Source: Pelomonas sp. Root1217 (GTDB lineage: Bacteria > Pseudomonadota > Gammaproteobacteria > Burkholderiales > Burkholderiaceae_C). Taken from it: a stretch of 64,000 nucleotides of DNA. Below, one piece after another: positions 17,645 to 27,821 of this stretch (position 1 is the stretch's first letter; each line of letters starts with the position of its first letter). The notes below the pieces were generated by a model. That model saw only the letters and a program-made list of their open reading frames with translations, had not been told where the DNA came from and did no database searches. The stretch is from contig NZ_LMDC01000028.1 of the NCBI RefSeq assembly GCF_001425705.1, positions 434,946-498,945 of the forward strand, in the 5' to 3' direction. The position numbers were made by a program, and so were the translations under genes.

Positions 17645-18246
17645 TGTTCGATCAGGTCGGCCCCGGCGGGCAGCTTGAACTGGAAACGATCCGCCGCGAC
17701 CGGCACATTGGCCTGCACGGCGCTGAAGTCCAGCCGCGAGCGTTGGCCGAAGCCGTCGACGATCTCCATCGCCGCGAGTTCCTTGCCCTTGAAGCCGAGC
17801 TTGAGGGACTGGATGGTCGACTCGGCTTGTTTGGGCAAGGCCTGCACCCAGTCCAGTCCGCCATCGCTGGGCTGCGCCTTCAGCGTGAAGTCGCGCTCCA
17901 GATTGCTGCCGGCAAGCAGGGCTGCCGGCGTGGCGCCCAGCGCGTCGGCCAGCTTGCGCGAGCTGGCCTGGTTGAGGTCGGCGTCATAGATCCAGACCTT
18001 CTGGCCGTCGGCCACGATGACCTGCTCGAAGGGCTTGGCATAGGCGAAACGGAAGCGATTGGGCCGCTGAAACTCGAAGCTGCCCGACGAGACCTTCTTG
18101 CGCTTGCCGTCGGGCGACGTGACGGTCTGCGTGAAGTTGGCCTTGCCGCTCTTCACCTCGCGGCCGAAGTCGCGCAGCGCGTCGACCGCGTCGGCATGAG
18201 CAGCGCCCGCAACCAGCAACGTCAGGGAGAGCAGAAGTTTTTTCAT
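17641..18246 (-). CDS. lolA: Outer-membrane lipoprotein carrier protein LolA
   Basis: A 201-residue periplasmic chaperone that carries lipoproteins from LolCDE to LolB. The signal peptide is [17 protein letters not shown]. Family segments include [54 protein letters not shown] and the C-terminal [12 protein letters not shown]. Start and stop overlap both neighbours by four bases (ftsK upstream, rarA downstream), a conserved arrangement. Confidence 0.95.
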   Translation of the reverse strand: MKKLLLSLTLLVAGAAHADAVDALRDFGREVKSGKANFTQTVTSPDGKRKKVSSGSFEFQRPNRFRFAYAKPFEQVIVADGQKVWIYDADLNQASSRKLADALGATPAALLAGSNLERDFTLKAQPSDGGLDWVQALPKQAESTIQSLKLGFKGKELAAMEIVDGFGQRSRLDFSAVQANVPVAADRFQFKLPAGADLIEQ

Positions 18247-20621
18247 TCGTCTCGTTTCGGGATGATCAGTTCACGGCTGCCGTTGGCGGCCAGGGCACCG
18301 ACGAGCCCCGAGTTCTCCATCTGCTCCAGCAGCCGCGCGGCACGGTTGTAGCCTATGCGCAGATGGCGTTGCACCAGCGAAATGGACGCCTTGCGATGCT
18401 GTAGGACGATGGCCACGGCTTGGTCGTACATGGGGTCTTGCTCACCGCTGGCCTCGCCCGGCGCGGGCGCCTCGCCGTCGATGCCGTCGAGCACGCCGCC
18501 TTCGAGGATGCCTTCGATGTAGTTCGGTTCACCCTGGGACTTGATGTACTCCACAACGCGGTGGACCTCGTCGTCGCTGACAAAGGCGCCGTGCACGCGG
18601 ATGGGCAGGCCGGTGCCCGAGGGCATGTAGAGCATGTCGCCCATGCCCAGCAGCGCCTCGGCGCCCATCTGGTCGAGGATGGTGCGGCTGTCGATCTTGG
18701 AGCTGACCTGGAAGGACAGACGCGTCGGGATGTTGGCCTTGATGAGGCCGGTGATGACGTCCACCGACGGGCGCTGCGTGGCCAGGATCAGGTGGATGCC
18801 GGCGGCGCGGGCCTTCTGTGCCAGCCGAGCGATCAGTTCCTCGATCTTCTTGCCGACCACCATCATCAGGTCGGCCAGCTCGTCGATGACGACGACGATG
18901 AAGGGCAGGCGTTCCAGCGGCTCCGGCTCCTCGTTGTTCAGCGCGAACGGATTCGGGATGCTGATGCCGTTGGCCTTGGCCTCGTCGATCTTCTTGTTGT
19001 AGCCGGCCAGGTTGCGCACGCCCATCTTGGACATGAGCTTGTAGCGCCTCTCCATCTCGCCGACACACCAGTTCAGCGCATTGCCGGCCTGCTTCATGTC
19101 GGTCACGACGGGCGCCAGCAGGTGCGGGATGCCCTCGTAGACGCTCATTTCCAGCATCTTGGGGTCGATGAGGATGAGGCGCACGTCGCGGGCCTCGGCC
19201 TTGTAGAGCAGGCTGAGGATCATCGCGTTGATGCCCACCGACTTGCCCGAACCGGTGGTGCCGGCCACCAGACAGTGCGGCATCTTGGCAAGGTCGGCAA
19301 CCACCGGCAGGCCAATGATGTCCTTGCCCAGGCCCATGGTCAGCTGGGAGGCGGCATCAGCGTAGACCTGCGAGCCGAGGATCTCGGACAGGCGGATGGT
19401 CTGGCGACGCGCGTTGGGCAGCTCCAGGGCCATGTAGTTCTTGCCCGGGATGGTCTCCACAACGCGGATGGACACGAGGCTGAGCGAGCGCGCCAGGTCC
19501 TTGGCCAGGCCGACGATCTGCGAGCCCTTCACGCCCGTGGCCGGCTCGATCTCGTAGCGCGTGATGACCGGGCCGGGCGACGCGGCGACGACGTGCACCT
19601 CGACACCGAAGTCGCGCAGCTTCTTCTCGATGAGGCGGCTGGTCATTTCCAGCGATTCGGGCGTCACCGTCTCCTGGCGGCCGGGTGCGGCGTCCAGCAG
19701 GTCGACCTGGGGCAGCTTGGCGTCGCCGGCATCGACGAACAGCGTCTGCTGGCGCTCCTTGGCGACGCGGGTGGATTGCGGCACCTCGACGACCGGCGCC
19801 TCGATGACCAGCGGCGCGTGGTCAGCCTCGACCTGGCGCTCGATCTGGCGCTCGACCTCGACCTCCTGCTCGCGCTCCTTCACCGCCTGCTCGCCCGCCT
19901 TCTGGTCGGCCTTGATCTCGCGCTTCTCGATGTGCTGCTCACGCAGCTGCTCGAGGCGCTCACCGATGCGCTCGGCCAGTTGGCCCCAGGAGAAGCGCAG
20001 CGCCCAGGACATGCCGGTCAGCAGCAGCACGATCCAGACGACGCCCGAGCCGGCAAAGCCCAGGCCCTTCATGCCCAGCGGGCCGAGCGCATAGCCAACC
20101 AGGCCCCCGGCATGGCCGGGCAGGCGTGGCTCAAGGGCGTAAAGGCGGCTCCACTCCAGCGCGCAACTCGCGCCGATGAGCAGCACGATGCCAGCCCAGA
20201 AGCGCGCGCGCTGGCTCCAGCGCAGCGCGGGGTCCGCGTCATGGCGCAACAGCCCGGCCAGGCTGCGCAGCCAGCCGCGCAGGGCCAGCAGCGGCAACCA
20301 CCAGGCCGAGAAGCCAAACAGGAAGAGCAGGCCGTCCGACACCCAGGCACCAAAGCCGCCGACGCGGTTGCCGACGAGGTCGCGCTGGCCGCTGGTGCTG
20401 AAGGCGGCGTCGCGCAGGTCGTGCGTGGCCATGGCCAGCACGAGCAGCGCCAGCAGCAGCGCGGTCAGTGCCAGCCACAAAGGCGTGCGCAGCAGCCGTG
20501 AGGCGGCCGACGGCGGGGGCGCTTCGCGCTTGGGCGCCTGGCGGCGGGTGGGTTTGGCGGGAGGGGCGGCTTCGCTGGCAGCTTGGTCGCCACCCAGCAG
20601 GGAACCGAGGGGAAAACTCAT
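18243..20621 (-). CDS. ftsK: DNA translocase FtsK
   Basis: A 792-residue septal DNA pump. Four membrane helices occupy roughly 45-215, followed by a short charged linker (rich in Glu, Gln, Arg). The motor domain has [15 protein letters not shown] (Walker A), [22 protein letters not shown], and [13 protein letters not shown] (Walker B); the C-terminal gamma winged helix that reads KOPS is present ([41 protein letters not shown]). The linker is short compared with E. coli FtsK, as in many betaproteobacteria. It ends with an ATGA overlap into lolA. Confidence 0.95.
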   Translation of the reverse strand: MSFPLGSLLGGDQAASEAAPPAKPTRRQAPKREAPPPSAASRLLRTPLWLALTALLLALLVLAMATHDLRDAAFSTSGQRDLVGNRVGGFGAWVSDGLLFLFGFSAWWLPLLALRGWLRSLAGLLRHDADPALRWSQRARFWAGIVLLIGASCALEWSRLYALEPRLPGHAGGLVGYALGPLGMKGLGFAGSGVVWIVLLLTGMSWALRFSWGQLAERIGERLEQLREQHIEKREIKADQKAGEQAVKEREQEVEVERQIERQVEADHAPLVIEAPVVEVPQSTRVAKERQQTLFVDAGDAKLPQVDLLDAAPGRQETVTPESLEMTSRLIEKKLRDFGVEVHVVAASPGPVITRYEIEPATGVKGSQIVGLAKDLARSLSLVSIRVVETIPGKNYMALELPNARRQTIRLSEILGSQVYADAASQLTMGLGKDIIGLPVVADLAKMPHCLVAGTTGSGKSVGINAMILSLLYKAEARDVRLILIDPKMLEMSVYEGIPHLLAPVVTDMKQAGNALNWCVGEMERRYKLMSKMGVRNLAGYNKKIDEAKANGISIPNPFALNNEEPEPLERLPFIVVVIDELADLMMVVGKKIEELIARLAQKARAAGIHLILATQRPSVDVITGLIKANIPTRLSFQVSSKIDSRTILDQMGAEALLGMGDMLYMPSGTGLPIRVHGAFVSDDEVHRVVEYIKSQGEPNYIEGILEGGVLDGIDGEAPAPGEASGEQDPMYDQAVAIVLQHRKASISLVQRHLRIGYNRAARLLEQMENSGLVGALAANGSRELIIPKRDE

Positions 20622-20637
20622 CCCCGCATTGTCGCCG

Positions 20638-21306
20638 TCAATCGTGGGTCAGCCGTTCCTTGATGACCACCGAACCGTTCTCAAGCGTTTCGATGACGCC
20701 GCGCTCCTCCAGGTCCTTCATGACCCGGCTGACCATCTCGCGCGATGCACCCACGACCTTGGCCATGTCCTGGCGCGAAACCTTGCCGCGGATCAGCTTG
20801 ATGCCCTTCTCGTCCTCGGACATGTCGAGCAGCGTGCGCGCCACGCGGCCGTAGACGTCCAGCAGCGCCAGCGACTCGATCTGGCGGTCGGCGTTGCGCA
20901 GGCGCGCCACCAGGCCGCGCAGGATGCCGTAGGACAGGCTGCTGCTCTCGGGCAGGCAGCGCGCGAACTCGAGGCGACCGAGCACCAGCATGTCTGTCTG
21001 AACCTCGGCGCGCACCGTGGCCGAGTGGGGCTCGTTGTCGATGAGACTCATCTCGCCGACATAGTCGCCCGACTGCAGCACGGCGAGGATGACCTCGCGG
21101 CCACGGTGGTCGGCCGTCAGCACGCGCGCCCGGCCGTTGAGCAGGATGAAGAGGGCGTTGGACTTGGTGCCCTGCTCGACGATCAGTTCACCGCGCTTGA
21201 AGCGGCGCTTCACGACGCTGTCGGCGATGGACTGGGCCTGATCGGTGGTCAGCATCGAGAACAGCGGAACACGGCGGATCAGGTCGAGGTTGGAAATCAT
21301 CGCCAT
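20638..21306 (-). CDS. Crp/Fnr-family transcriptional regulator
   Basis: A 222-residue regulator with an N-terminal cyclic-nucleotide-binding-type barrel ([59 protein letters not shown]) and a C-terminal Crp-type helix-turn-helix ([23 protein letters not shown]). It lacks the Cys cluster of Fnr, so it is not an oxygen-sensing iron-sulfur regulator; the segment RAEVQTDML partly matches the cAMP pocket but ligand binding is uncertain. The ATG at 21306 is preferred; another at 21300 is in frame. It lies 16 bases upstream of ftsK and divergent from trxB. Confidence 0.88.
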   Translation of the reverse strand: MAMISNLDLIRRVPLFSMLTTDQAQSIADSVVKRRFKRGELIVEQGTKSNALFILLNGRARVLTADHRGREVILAVLQSGDYVGEMSLIDNEPHSATVRAEVQTDMLVLGRLEFARCLPESSSLSYGILRGLVARLRNADRQIESLALLDVYGRVARTLLDMSEDEKGIKLIRGKVSRQDMAKVVGASREMVSRVMKDLEERGVIETLENGSVVIKERLTHD

Positions 21307-21428
21307 ATGCAGTCTCCAGGTTTGGGCCCCAGGCAAGCGGCAAGAAATGCGCCTGCCTAAAATGGCGTGCATTGTGCACACGCGGCAGGCTTCCCCGCAT
21401 CGGGTAAGGCCGGGGTTTTCACCCCTAA

Positions 21429-22430
<1,002 letters not shown>

Positions 22431-22539
22431 CCCCTCGTCCGGTCTCCCGAGGGGACGGCGATGCTCTCGGCATTGAGCCGCGAGCACATCGCCCAAGCGG
22501 GCCAGCTCGGAAGCGGCCCAGCGCTCGGCCCGAAAGAGT
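22431..22539 (+). repeat. Dispersed structured intergenic repeat, copy A
   Basis: It begins directly after the trxB stop with CCCCTCG paired to CGAGGGG (22431-22437 with 22448-22454), then the 37-nt core hairpin at 22457-22493 (GGCGATG with CATCGCC, inner GCTC with GAGC, GGC with GCC, loop ATTGA), then a GC-rich tail ending GCGCTCGGCCCGAAA. Copies B (29226) and C (32124, minus) share core and tail. It lies in the sense direction between trxB and rpmB. Confidence 0.8.
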
Positions 22540-22718
22540 CGCACGACCTTTCTGGTTCACGGGTTTTCCGCTACACTCGCGGGCTTGCCTGCTGGATGGA
22601 CCGCATCCAAAGCGTTGATTCGAAAGAATTTTTGCTGAGGATTAGCAGGCATATGCGGTCAAAGGGCTGCTCGAAGAGTTCGGGCGGCTGGTCAGAGAAG
22701 TCAAACCGGAGAAGCGTC

Positions 22719-22952
22719 ATGGCACGCGTCTGTCAAGTCACGGGCAAGAAGCCCATGGTCGGGAACAATGTCTCCCACGCCAACAACAAAACCAAGCGTC
22801 GGTTCCTGCCGAACCTGCAATACCGCCGTTTCTGGGTGGAATCGGAAAATCGCTGGATTCGCCTGCGCATCACGAATGCCGCTCTGCGTTTGATCGACAA
22901 GGTCGGCATCGACCAAGTCGTCGCCGATCTGCGCGCCAAGGGCGCGCTCTGA
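22719..22952 (+). CDS. rpmB: 50S ribosomal protein L28
   Basis: A 77-residue ribosomal protein. The start [20 protein letters not shown] and the segment [19 protein letters not shown] are diagnostic of bacterial L28; the C-terminus [24 protein letters not shown] is also conserved. The ATG at 22719 follows a CGGAGAAG ribosome-binding site. It is followed 33 bases later by rpmG, the usual pair. Confidence 0.97.
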   Translation: MARVCQVTGKKPMVGNNVSHANNKTKRRFLPNLQYRRFWVESENRWIRLRITNAALRLIDKVGIDQVVADLRAKGAL

Positions 22953-22985
22953 TCGTCGCTCACTGACCACTGAAGGAATACGACC

Positions 22986-23156
22986 ATGGCATCCAAAGGC
23001 GGCCGCGAGAAGATCAAGCTGGAGTCCACTGCGGGCACCGGCCACTTCTACACCACGAACAAGAACAAGAAGACCACGCCCGAAAAGCTCGAATTCATGA
23101 AATTCGACCCGAAGGCGCGCAAGCATGTCCTGTACAAGGAAATCAAGCTGAAGTGA
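22986..23156 (+). CDS. rpmG: 50S ribosomal protein L33
   Basis: A 56-residue ribosomal protein with [22 protein letters not shown] and [21 protein letters not shown]. It has no cysteine, so it is the zinc-independent form. An AAGGA ribosome-binding site precedes the ATG. It forms an operon with rpmB and ends at a strong hairpin terminator. Confidence 0.97.
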   Translation: MASKGGREKIKLESTAGTGHFYTTNKNKKTTPEKLEFMKFDPKARKHVLYKEIKLK

Positions 23157-23194
23157 TGAATGGCGGCGCAGCCGCCATCGCATGCAGGCAAAAC

Positions 23195-23228
23195 AAAACC
23201 CGCCAAGCGGCAACGCTGGCGGGTTTTT
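23195..23228. terminator. Terminator after rpmB-rpmG
   Basis: AAAACCCGCCA-A-GCG pairs with CGC-T-GGCGGGTTTTT across a GCAA loop. T-rich flanks on both strands suit a bidirectional terminator between the convergent rpmG and DUF3016 genes. A second hairpin, GGCGGC-GCA-GCCGCC, lies just upstream at about 23162-23176. Confidence 0.85.
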
Positions 23229-23251
23229 GCGTTCTAACCGAGGCAGCAGCC

Positions 23252-23737
23252 TCAGCGTGCCGCGGTCACTGTGGTGCCAAACTCCTGCTTGAACCAGCGA
23301 TCAAGCATGCGCTTCTCGTAGCGCAGCGTGTCACTGCTTGAATGGCCATTGAAGCCATCCTGGTAGTTCATATCACGCAGCTTGACCTCGCCCTGGCGCA
23401 CAACCTTGTCGCCCTCTCGGACTTCGTAGTTGAAGGCAATGGACGGCAGGGTGACGGTGCGCATGACGCGCAACCATTGCATGCGGCGGCCGAACGGCTC
23501 GACCTCGCCGGCCAGATCCACGTCGGTCACGTTGATCCGCACATCCCGGTCCGGCAGGCGCTTGCCAACCTGCTCAACAAGGTAGGCCTCGATGTCCTTG
23601 AGCACCTCGGGTTGGCGAAAGCCGTTGTTGTCCTTGATGTCCGAGAACTTGTCGGAGCCAACGAAATTCACCTGCACATCGGCGCGCGCAGAAGCGGCCA
23701 GGGTGAACATGGCAAGGGCAATCCAGCGGTATTTCAT
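23252..23737 (-). CDS. DUF3016 domain-containing secreted protein
   Basis: A 161-residue exported protein. The signal peptide KYRWIALAMFTLAASARA is followed by DVQVNFVGSDKFSDIKDNN, the DUF3016 start, and later VRINVTDVDLAGEVEPFGRRMQWLRVMR and DTLRYEKRMLDRWFKQEF. The family is periplasmic and uncharacterised. The ATG at 23737 has AGGAGG ten bases upstream. It stands alone, convergent with rpmG. Confidence 0.85.
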   Translation of the reverse strand: MKYRWIALAMFTLAASARADVQVNFVGSDKFSDIKDNNGFRQPEVLKDIEAYLVEQVGKRLPDRDVRINVTDVDLAGEVEPFGRRMQWLRVMRTVTLPSIAFNYEVREGDKVVRQGEVKLRDMNYQDGFNGHSSSDTLRYEKRMLDRWFKQEFGTTVTAAR

Positions 23738-23794
23738 GGCAAGCCTCCTAAGCAAATCAGTGACTGCATACGGCAAGTCTAGGCCAGTCCAAGA

Positions 23795-23821
23795 AAAAGG
23801 GCGCCCGAAGGGGCGCCCTTT
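23795..23821 (-). terminator. Terminator of the desaturase gene
   Basis: AAAGGGCGCCC and GGGCGCCCTTT pair around a short loop; on the minus strand the stem is followed by TTTTTCTT. It lies 20 bases past the desaturase stop. Confidence 0.85.
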
Positions 23822-23839
23822 ACTTCAGGAAACCAAAGC

Positions 23840-25051
23840 TCAGGCGTGAGCAGCGCGCAGGCGCATCGAGAAAGCCTGCAGTTCAGCAATACCGCTTTCC
23901 TCGGCGCGGCGGCACCAAGCCTGCAAGTCGGCAACCAGTTGCTCGGCCGACACATTCGTGCGCGTCCACATCTGGCGCAACTCCTCGCGCATGGTCACCA
24001 ACTTGTCGATGACCGGGCTGGCAGCGCGGGCATTCGCGAGATCGCCGTGCACGGCGACCGGGATGCGCTCCTCGTCGCGATGCAGCCAGCGTTGGGCCTG
24101 CTTGAACTCCGCAAACCGCGCGCTGTGCTTGCCACCCTCGGCCTTGATCCTGGCCAACTCAGCGGCGCAGGCCGCCTTCAGGTCACGGGCATAGCTGGCC
24201 ATGACTTCGTAACGATTGGCGATCAGCGCCTCGAGTGTGCGCGCGTCAGCCGGCTTGATTTCGCCCAGGCTGAGCTTGGGTGCCGTCTTGCGGACCTTGG
24301 CCATACCCAGCATTTCCAGGCCACGGATATACATCCAGCCAATGTCGAACTCGTAGGGCTTGACCGAGAACTTGGCCGACGTCGGGTAGGTGTGGTGATT
24401 GTTGTGCAGTTCTTCACCGCCCACGATCAGCGTCCAGGGCGTCAGATTGGTCGACGCGTCGGGTGCTTCGAAATTGCGATAACCCCAGTAGTGGCCGATG
24501 CCATTGATGACACCGGCAGCCCAAATGGGGATCCAGGCCATCTGGATCGCCCAGATGGTGGCGCCGATGGCACCGAACAAGGCCACATTGATGATCAGCA
24601 ACAGCGCGACGCCCTGCCAGCTGTACTTGGTATACAGATTGCGCTCGATCCAATCGTCGGGCGTGCCGCGGCTGTACTTGGCAATCGTCTCGGCGTTCTT
24701 GGCCTCGGTGCGGTACAGCTCAGCACCTTCGGCCAGCACCTTCTTCAGACCGCGGGTCTGCGGGCTGTGCGGGTCTTCCTCAGTTTCGCACTTGGCGTGG
24801 TGCTTGCGGTGGATCGCAACCCATTCGCGGGTGACCATGCCGGTCGTCAGCCAAAGCCAGAAGCGGAAGAAGTGCGACGGGATGGGACCGAGATCCAGCG
24901 AACGGTGAGCCTGGGCACGATGCAGGAAGATCGTGACCGAAGCGATCGTGATGTGGGTCACAACCAGCGTAAAGATCACCAATTGCCAGGCACTGAAACC
25001 CAACAGGCCATCGGCCAGCCAGTTCATCAGCGCGTTCAGGATGTCGTTCAT
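23840..25051 (-). CDS. Fatty-acid (acyl-CoA type) desaturase
   Basis: A 403-residue membrane di-iron enzyme that would introduce a double bond into acyl chains. The three His boxes are present: HRAQAH, HRKHH and, after a long membrane region, HNNHH within GGEELHNNHHTYPTSAKF. Two pairs of hydrophobic helices surround them (around 19-42, 69-75 and 150-190). The last 150 residues are an unusual charged helical extension (from KPADARTLEALIANRYEV to RLRAAHA) not needed for the desaturase core. The ATG at 25051 gives the expected short N-terminus MNDILNALMNWLADG. Confidence 0.9.
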   Translation of the reverse strand: MNDILNALMNWLADGLLGFSAWQLVIFTLVVTHITIASVTIFLHRAQAHRSLDLGPIPSHFFRFWLWLTTGMVTREWVAIHRKHHAKCETEEDPHSPQTRGLKKVLAEGAELYRTEAKNAETIAKYSRGTPDDWIERNLYTKYSWQGVALLLIINVALFGAIGATIWAIQMAWIPIWAAGVINGIGHYWGYRNFEAPDASTNLTPWTLIVGGEELHNNHHTYPTSAKFSVKPYEFDIGWMYIRGLEMLGMAKVRKTAPKLSLGEIKPADARTLEALIANRYEVMASYARDLKAACAAELARIKAEGGKHSARFAEFKQAQRWLHRDEERIPVAVHGDLANARAASPVIDKLVTMREELRQMWTRTNVSAEQLVADLQAWCRRAEESGIAELQAFSMRLRAAHA

Positions 25052-25094
25052 GCGTCCAAGACCTCGGCCACAGCGGCCATGCAAAGGAATGTCA

Positions 25095-25121
25095 ATTGTA
25101 GAGTAGCGCCCCAAAAATCAA
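25095..25121 (-). promoter_or_regulatory. Possible sigma70 promoter of the desaturase gene
   Basis: On the minus strand TACAAT (25095-25100) is a good -10 box; a TTGATT/CTTGAT -35 candidate lies 15-16 bases upstream. The spacing is slightly short. A leader of about 40 bases to the ATG would result. Confidence 0.4.
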
Positions 25122-25181
25122 GGGGTTTGCTGCACCGTATTCAGGCGGTGCCGTGCGAATCGACGCGTTCTTTGACCCGCA

Positions 25182-26444
25182 TCAAGCCGATCTTTCCCAC
25201 GTGACCGCAAAAAACCCGTCCGTGGCGTGTTGGTGAGGCCACAGCCGCAGTGCGCCGTTTTCCACAAGTTCGCCAGCGCGCTCGACCTGTGCCTTGACCA
25301 GCGCTTCATCCGCCGCTAGCGGCTTGAAGTCGGGATGGGCAGCGGTAAATTCGGTTGCAATGACCTCGTTTTCCGCGTCCAACAGGCTGCAAGTCGCGTA
25401 AACCAGGCGGCCGCCGGGCTTCACGAGGCGGGCAGCGCTGGCCAGGATGGCCCGTTGCTTGACCTGCAATTCCGTCACGGCCTGGGGCGACTGGCGCCAT
25501 TTCAGGTCTGGGTTGCGGCGCAGTGTGCCCAGGCCGGAGCAGGGAGCATCCACCAGCACCCGATCGATCTTGCCGGCCAGGCGCTTGACGCGATCGTCCC
25601 GCTCGTGAGCGATCTGGGCCGGGTAGACATTGGACAGGCCGCTCCTGGCCAGGCGGGGTTTCAGTGCATCCAGGCGATGGCCGGAAACGTCGAAGGCGTA
25701 GAGCCGGCCGGTATTGCGCATGGCCGCACCCAGGGCCAACGTCTTGCCGCCGGCGCCGGCGCAGAAGTCCACCACCATCTCGCCGCGCTTGGGTGCCAGC
25801 AGCAGGGCCAGCAACTGGCTGCCCTCATCCTGGACTTCAATTGAACCGTTGGTGAACAGCTCCAGCTTGTTCAGCGCCGGCTTGCCGTCGATGCGCAAAC
25901 CGAGCGGCGAATAAGGCGTCTGCGTCGCCTCGATGCCAACCGCCTTGAGTTGCGCCTGCGCCTCTTCGCGCTTGAGCTTGAGCGTGTTGACGCGGAGGTC
26001 CAGCGGTGCGGCCTCGTTCAGAGCGTTGGCGAGTTTCCAGAACTCCTCTTCGCCCAGACGCGCAAGCAGCGGCTCGGCCAGCCAGTCGGGCATGTTGTGG
26101 CGCAGCTTGGGCGCCAGACTCTGCGGGTCGATCGACTTGATCTGCTCCAGCCACTGCTGTTCGGCCGGGCTCAAGGCGCCGCGCAGGAAGGCTTCGTTGC
26201 CACGCCAGGCCAGCATGGCTAGGCGGCGTGGCATGGGCCCGCTGCCCGACTGGGCGAGGTTCTGGAATTTCAGCCGCTCGCGCAACAGCGCATAGACGGT
26301 TTCGGCCAGGCTGGCGCGTTCGCGCTGGCCAAGGTTCTTGTGTTGACGGAAAAAGGCCGAAACGATCGAGTCGGCCGGCGCGTCGAGCTTGTTGACGGCG
26401 GCGATCAGCTCGGCGCACAGCTCCAGCAGGGCATTAGGATGCAT
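25182..26444 (-). CDS. rsmB: 16S rRNA (cytosine-967-C5)-methyltransferase RsmB
   Basis: A 420-residue SAM-dependent RNA methyltransferase. An N-terminal NusB-like helical domain (about 1-140) precedes the Rossmann catalytic domain with VVDFCAGAGGKTLALGAAM, the catalytic-Cys motifs VLVDAPCSGLGTLRRNPDLKWR and YATCSLLDAENE. The ATG at 26444 matches the start of the NusB-like fold. It is divergent from the DUF1345 gene with a 41-base gap. Confidence 0.93.
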   Translation of the reverse strand: MHPNALLELCAELIAAVNKLDAPADSIVSAFFRQHKNLGQRERASLAETVYALLRERLKFQNLAQSGSGPMPRRLAMLAWRGNEAFLRGALSPAEQQWLEQIKSIDPQSLAPKLRHNMPDWLAEPLLARLGEEEFWKLANALNEAAPLDLRVNTLKLKREEAQAQLKAVGIEATQTPYSPLGLRIDGKPALNKLELFTNGSIEVQDEGSQLLALLLAPKRGEMVVDFCAGAGGKTLALGAAMRNTGRLYAFDVSGHRLDALKPRLARSGLSNVYPAQIAHERDDRVKRLAGKIDRVLVDAPCSGLGTLRRNPDLKWRQSPQAVTELQVKQRAILASAARLVKPGGRLVYATCSLLDAENEVIATEFTAAHPDFKPLAADEALVKAQVERAGELVENGALRLWPHQHATDGFFAVTWERSA

Positions 26445-26485
26445 CGTCCCATTATCCCAAGCCCCGCTGCACTGCCCTACCCTGC

Positions 26486-27139
26486 ATGAATCTCTGGACC
26501 CAGTTGCGCCTGCGCCCCCGGCTGCTGTCAGCCATCCTTGCCGGCAGCGCACTGGCCGCCTTGTGGCCGGGCGCTGTGCCGATGACGACGCGGCTGCTGC
26601 TGGGTTGGGATTTCACGCTGTGGATCTATCTGCCGCTGGCGCTGTGGATGATGCTGGGCCGCGCGGGCTCGGTGAACGTGCAGCAGCGCGCCAGCCAGCT
26701 GACCGAAGGCCTGCCCGTCATGTTGCTGTTGGCGGTGGGCGGGGCGCTGGCCAGCTTTGGCGCCATTGCGCTGGAACTGGGCTCGGCCAAGCAAGCCCAT
26801 ACCGCCAACGGTTTGACGCTCGCCTTCGCCATCGCCACCGTCTGCAGCTCCTGGCTGCTGCTGCCGGTGGAGTTCGGCATCGCCTACGCCAGCCTCTATC
26901 ACGGCGGCGGCAAGGCGTCGCATGGGCTGGAGTTTCCGGGCGACGACGAGGGCCCGCCCGACTACGGCGATTTCCTGTATTTCTCCATCACCGTGGCGGC
27001 CACGTCGCAGACCTCGGACGTGTGCGTCAGCTCGCGCGCCATGCGTCGCCTCGTGCTGGTTCAAGGCCTGCTGGCCTTCGTCTTCAACACTGGCGTGCTG
27101 GCGTTGACCGTCAATATCCTCGCCGGGCTGATCAGCTGA
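26486..27139 (+). CDS. DUF1345 membrane protein
   Basis: A 217-residue inner-membrane protein with five hydrophobic segments and the family motif in the loop before the fourth helix, DYGDFLYFSITVAATSQTSDVCVSSRAMRR. Function unknown. It overlaps the 3-prime end of the convergent purN gene by eight bases. Confidence 0.85.
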   Translation: MNLWTQLRLRPRLLSAILAGSALAALWPGAVPMTTRLLLGWDFTLWIYLPLALWMMLGRAGSVNVQQRASQLTEGLPVMLLLAVGGALASFGAIALELGSAKQAHTANGLTLAFAIATVCSSWLLLPVEFGIAYASLYHGGGKASHGLEFPGDDEGPPDYGDFLYFSITVAATSQTSDVCVSSRAMRRLVLVQGLLAFVFNTGVLALTVNILAGLIS

Positions 27140-27764
27140 GCAGCAACTGCTGAGCCGCACCGTCGCGGTGGGTGACGCGCTCGCCGTCCCACACCAACGT
27201 ACCTTCGACAAACCAGCGCACCGACAGTGGATAGATGCGGTGCTCGGCCGCCAGCACGCGGGCTGACAGGGCCTTGGTGTCGTCACCGGGCAGCACCGGC
27301 ACCACCGCCTGCATGACGATGGCGCCATGGTCCAGCTCGGCCGTCACGAAGTGCACCGTCGCACCGGCCACCTTGCAGCCCATCTCCAGCGCCCGCTCAT
27401 GCGTGTGCAGCCCGGTGAAGGCTGGCAGCAGCGAGGGATGGATGTTGAGCATGCGGTGCGCATAGCGGACCGTGAAACCCGGCGTCAGGATGCGCATGAA
27501 GCCGGCCAGCACGACCAGGTCGGGCGCGAAACCATCGATGACGCGGGCCAGTTCGGCGTCGAAATCCTCGCGGGTGGCGTAGGCCTTGTGGTCAACAACG
27601 GCCGTGGCGATGCCCTGCTCAGCGGCAAATTGCAGGCCGCCCGCATCGGGCCGGTTGCTGATGACGGCAGCCACCTCGGCCGGCCAGCCTTCGGCCTTGC
27701 AGGCCTTCACGATGGCCTCCATGTTGGAGCCCCGCCCCGAAATCAGAATCACCAACCTCTTCAT
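27132..27764 (-). CDS. purN: Phosphoribosylglycinamide formyltransferase (GART)
   Basis: A 210-residue enzyme of purine synthesis that transfers formyl from 10-formyl-tetrahydrofolate to GAR. Motifs: VLISGRGSNMEAIV, VLAGFMRILTPGF, the catalytic Asn/His in MLNIHPSLLPAFTGLHTHERAL and the Asp in VTAELDHGAIVMQ. Length and order are standard. It is divergent from trpS with a 57-base gap. Confidence 0.96.
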   Translation of the reverse strand: MKRLVILISGRGSNMEAIVKACKAEGWPAEVAAVISNRPDAGGLQFAAEQGIATAVVDHKAYATREDFDAELARVIDGFAPDLVVLAGFMRILTPGFTVRYAHRMLNIHPSLLPAFTGLHTHERALEMGCKVAGATVHFVTAELDHGAIVMQAVVPVLPGDDTKALSARVLAAEHRIYPLSVRWFVEGTLVWDGERVTHRDGAAQQLLLS

Positions 27765-27821
27765 GGGGCGGCAGTTTAGGGGCGGCCGGCCGATCGCCCC
27801 TTGAACGACAATCCGCGCCCC

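Noticed and set aside
25118-25309. Small basic open frame upstream of the desaturase on the minus strand.
   Set aside because: It overlaps the end of rsmB in another frame and has no ribosome-binding site or conserved feature.
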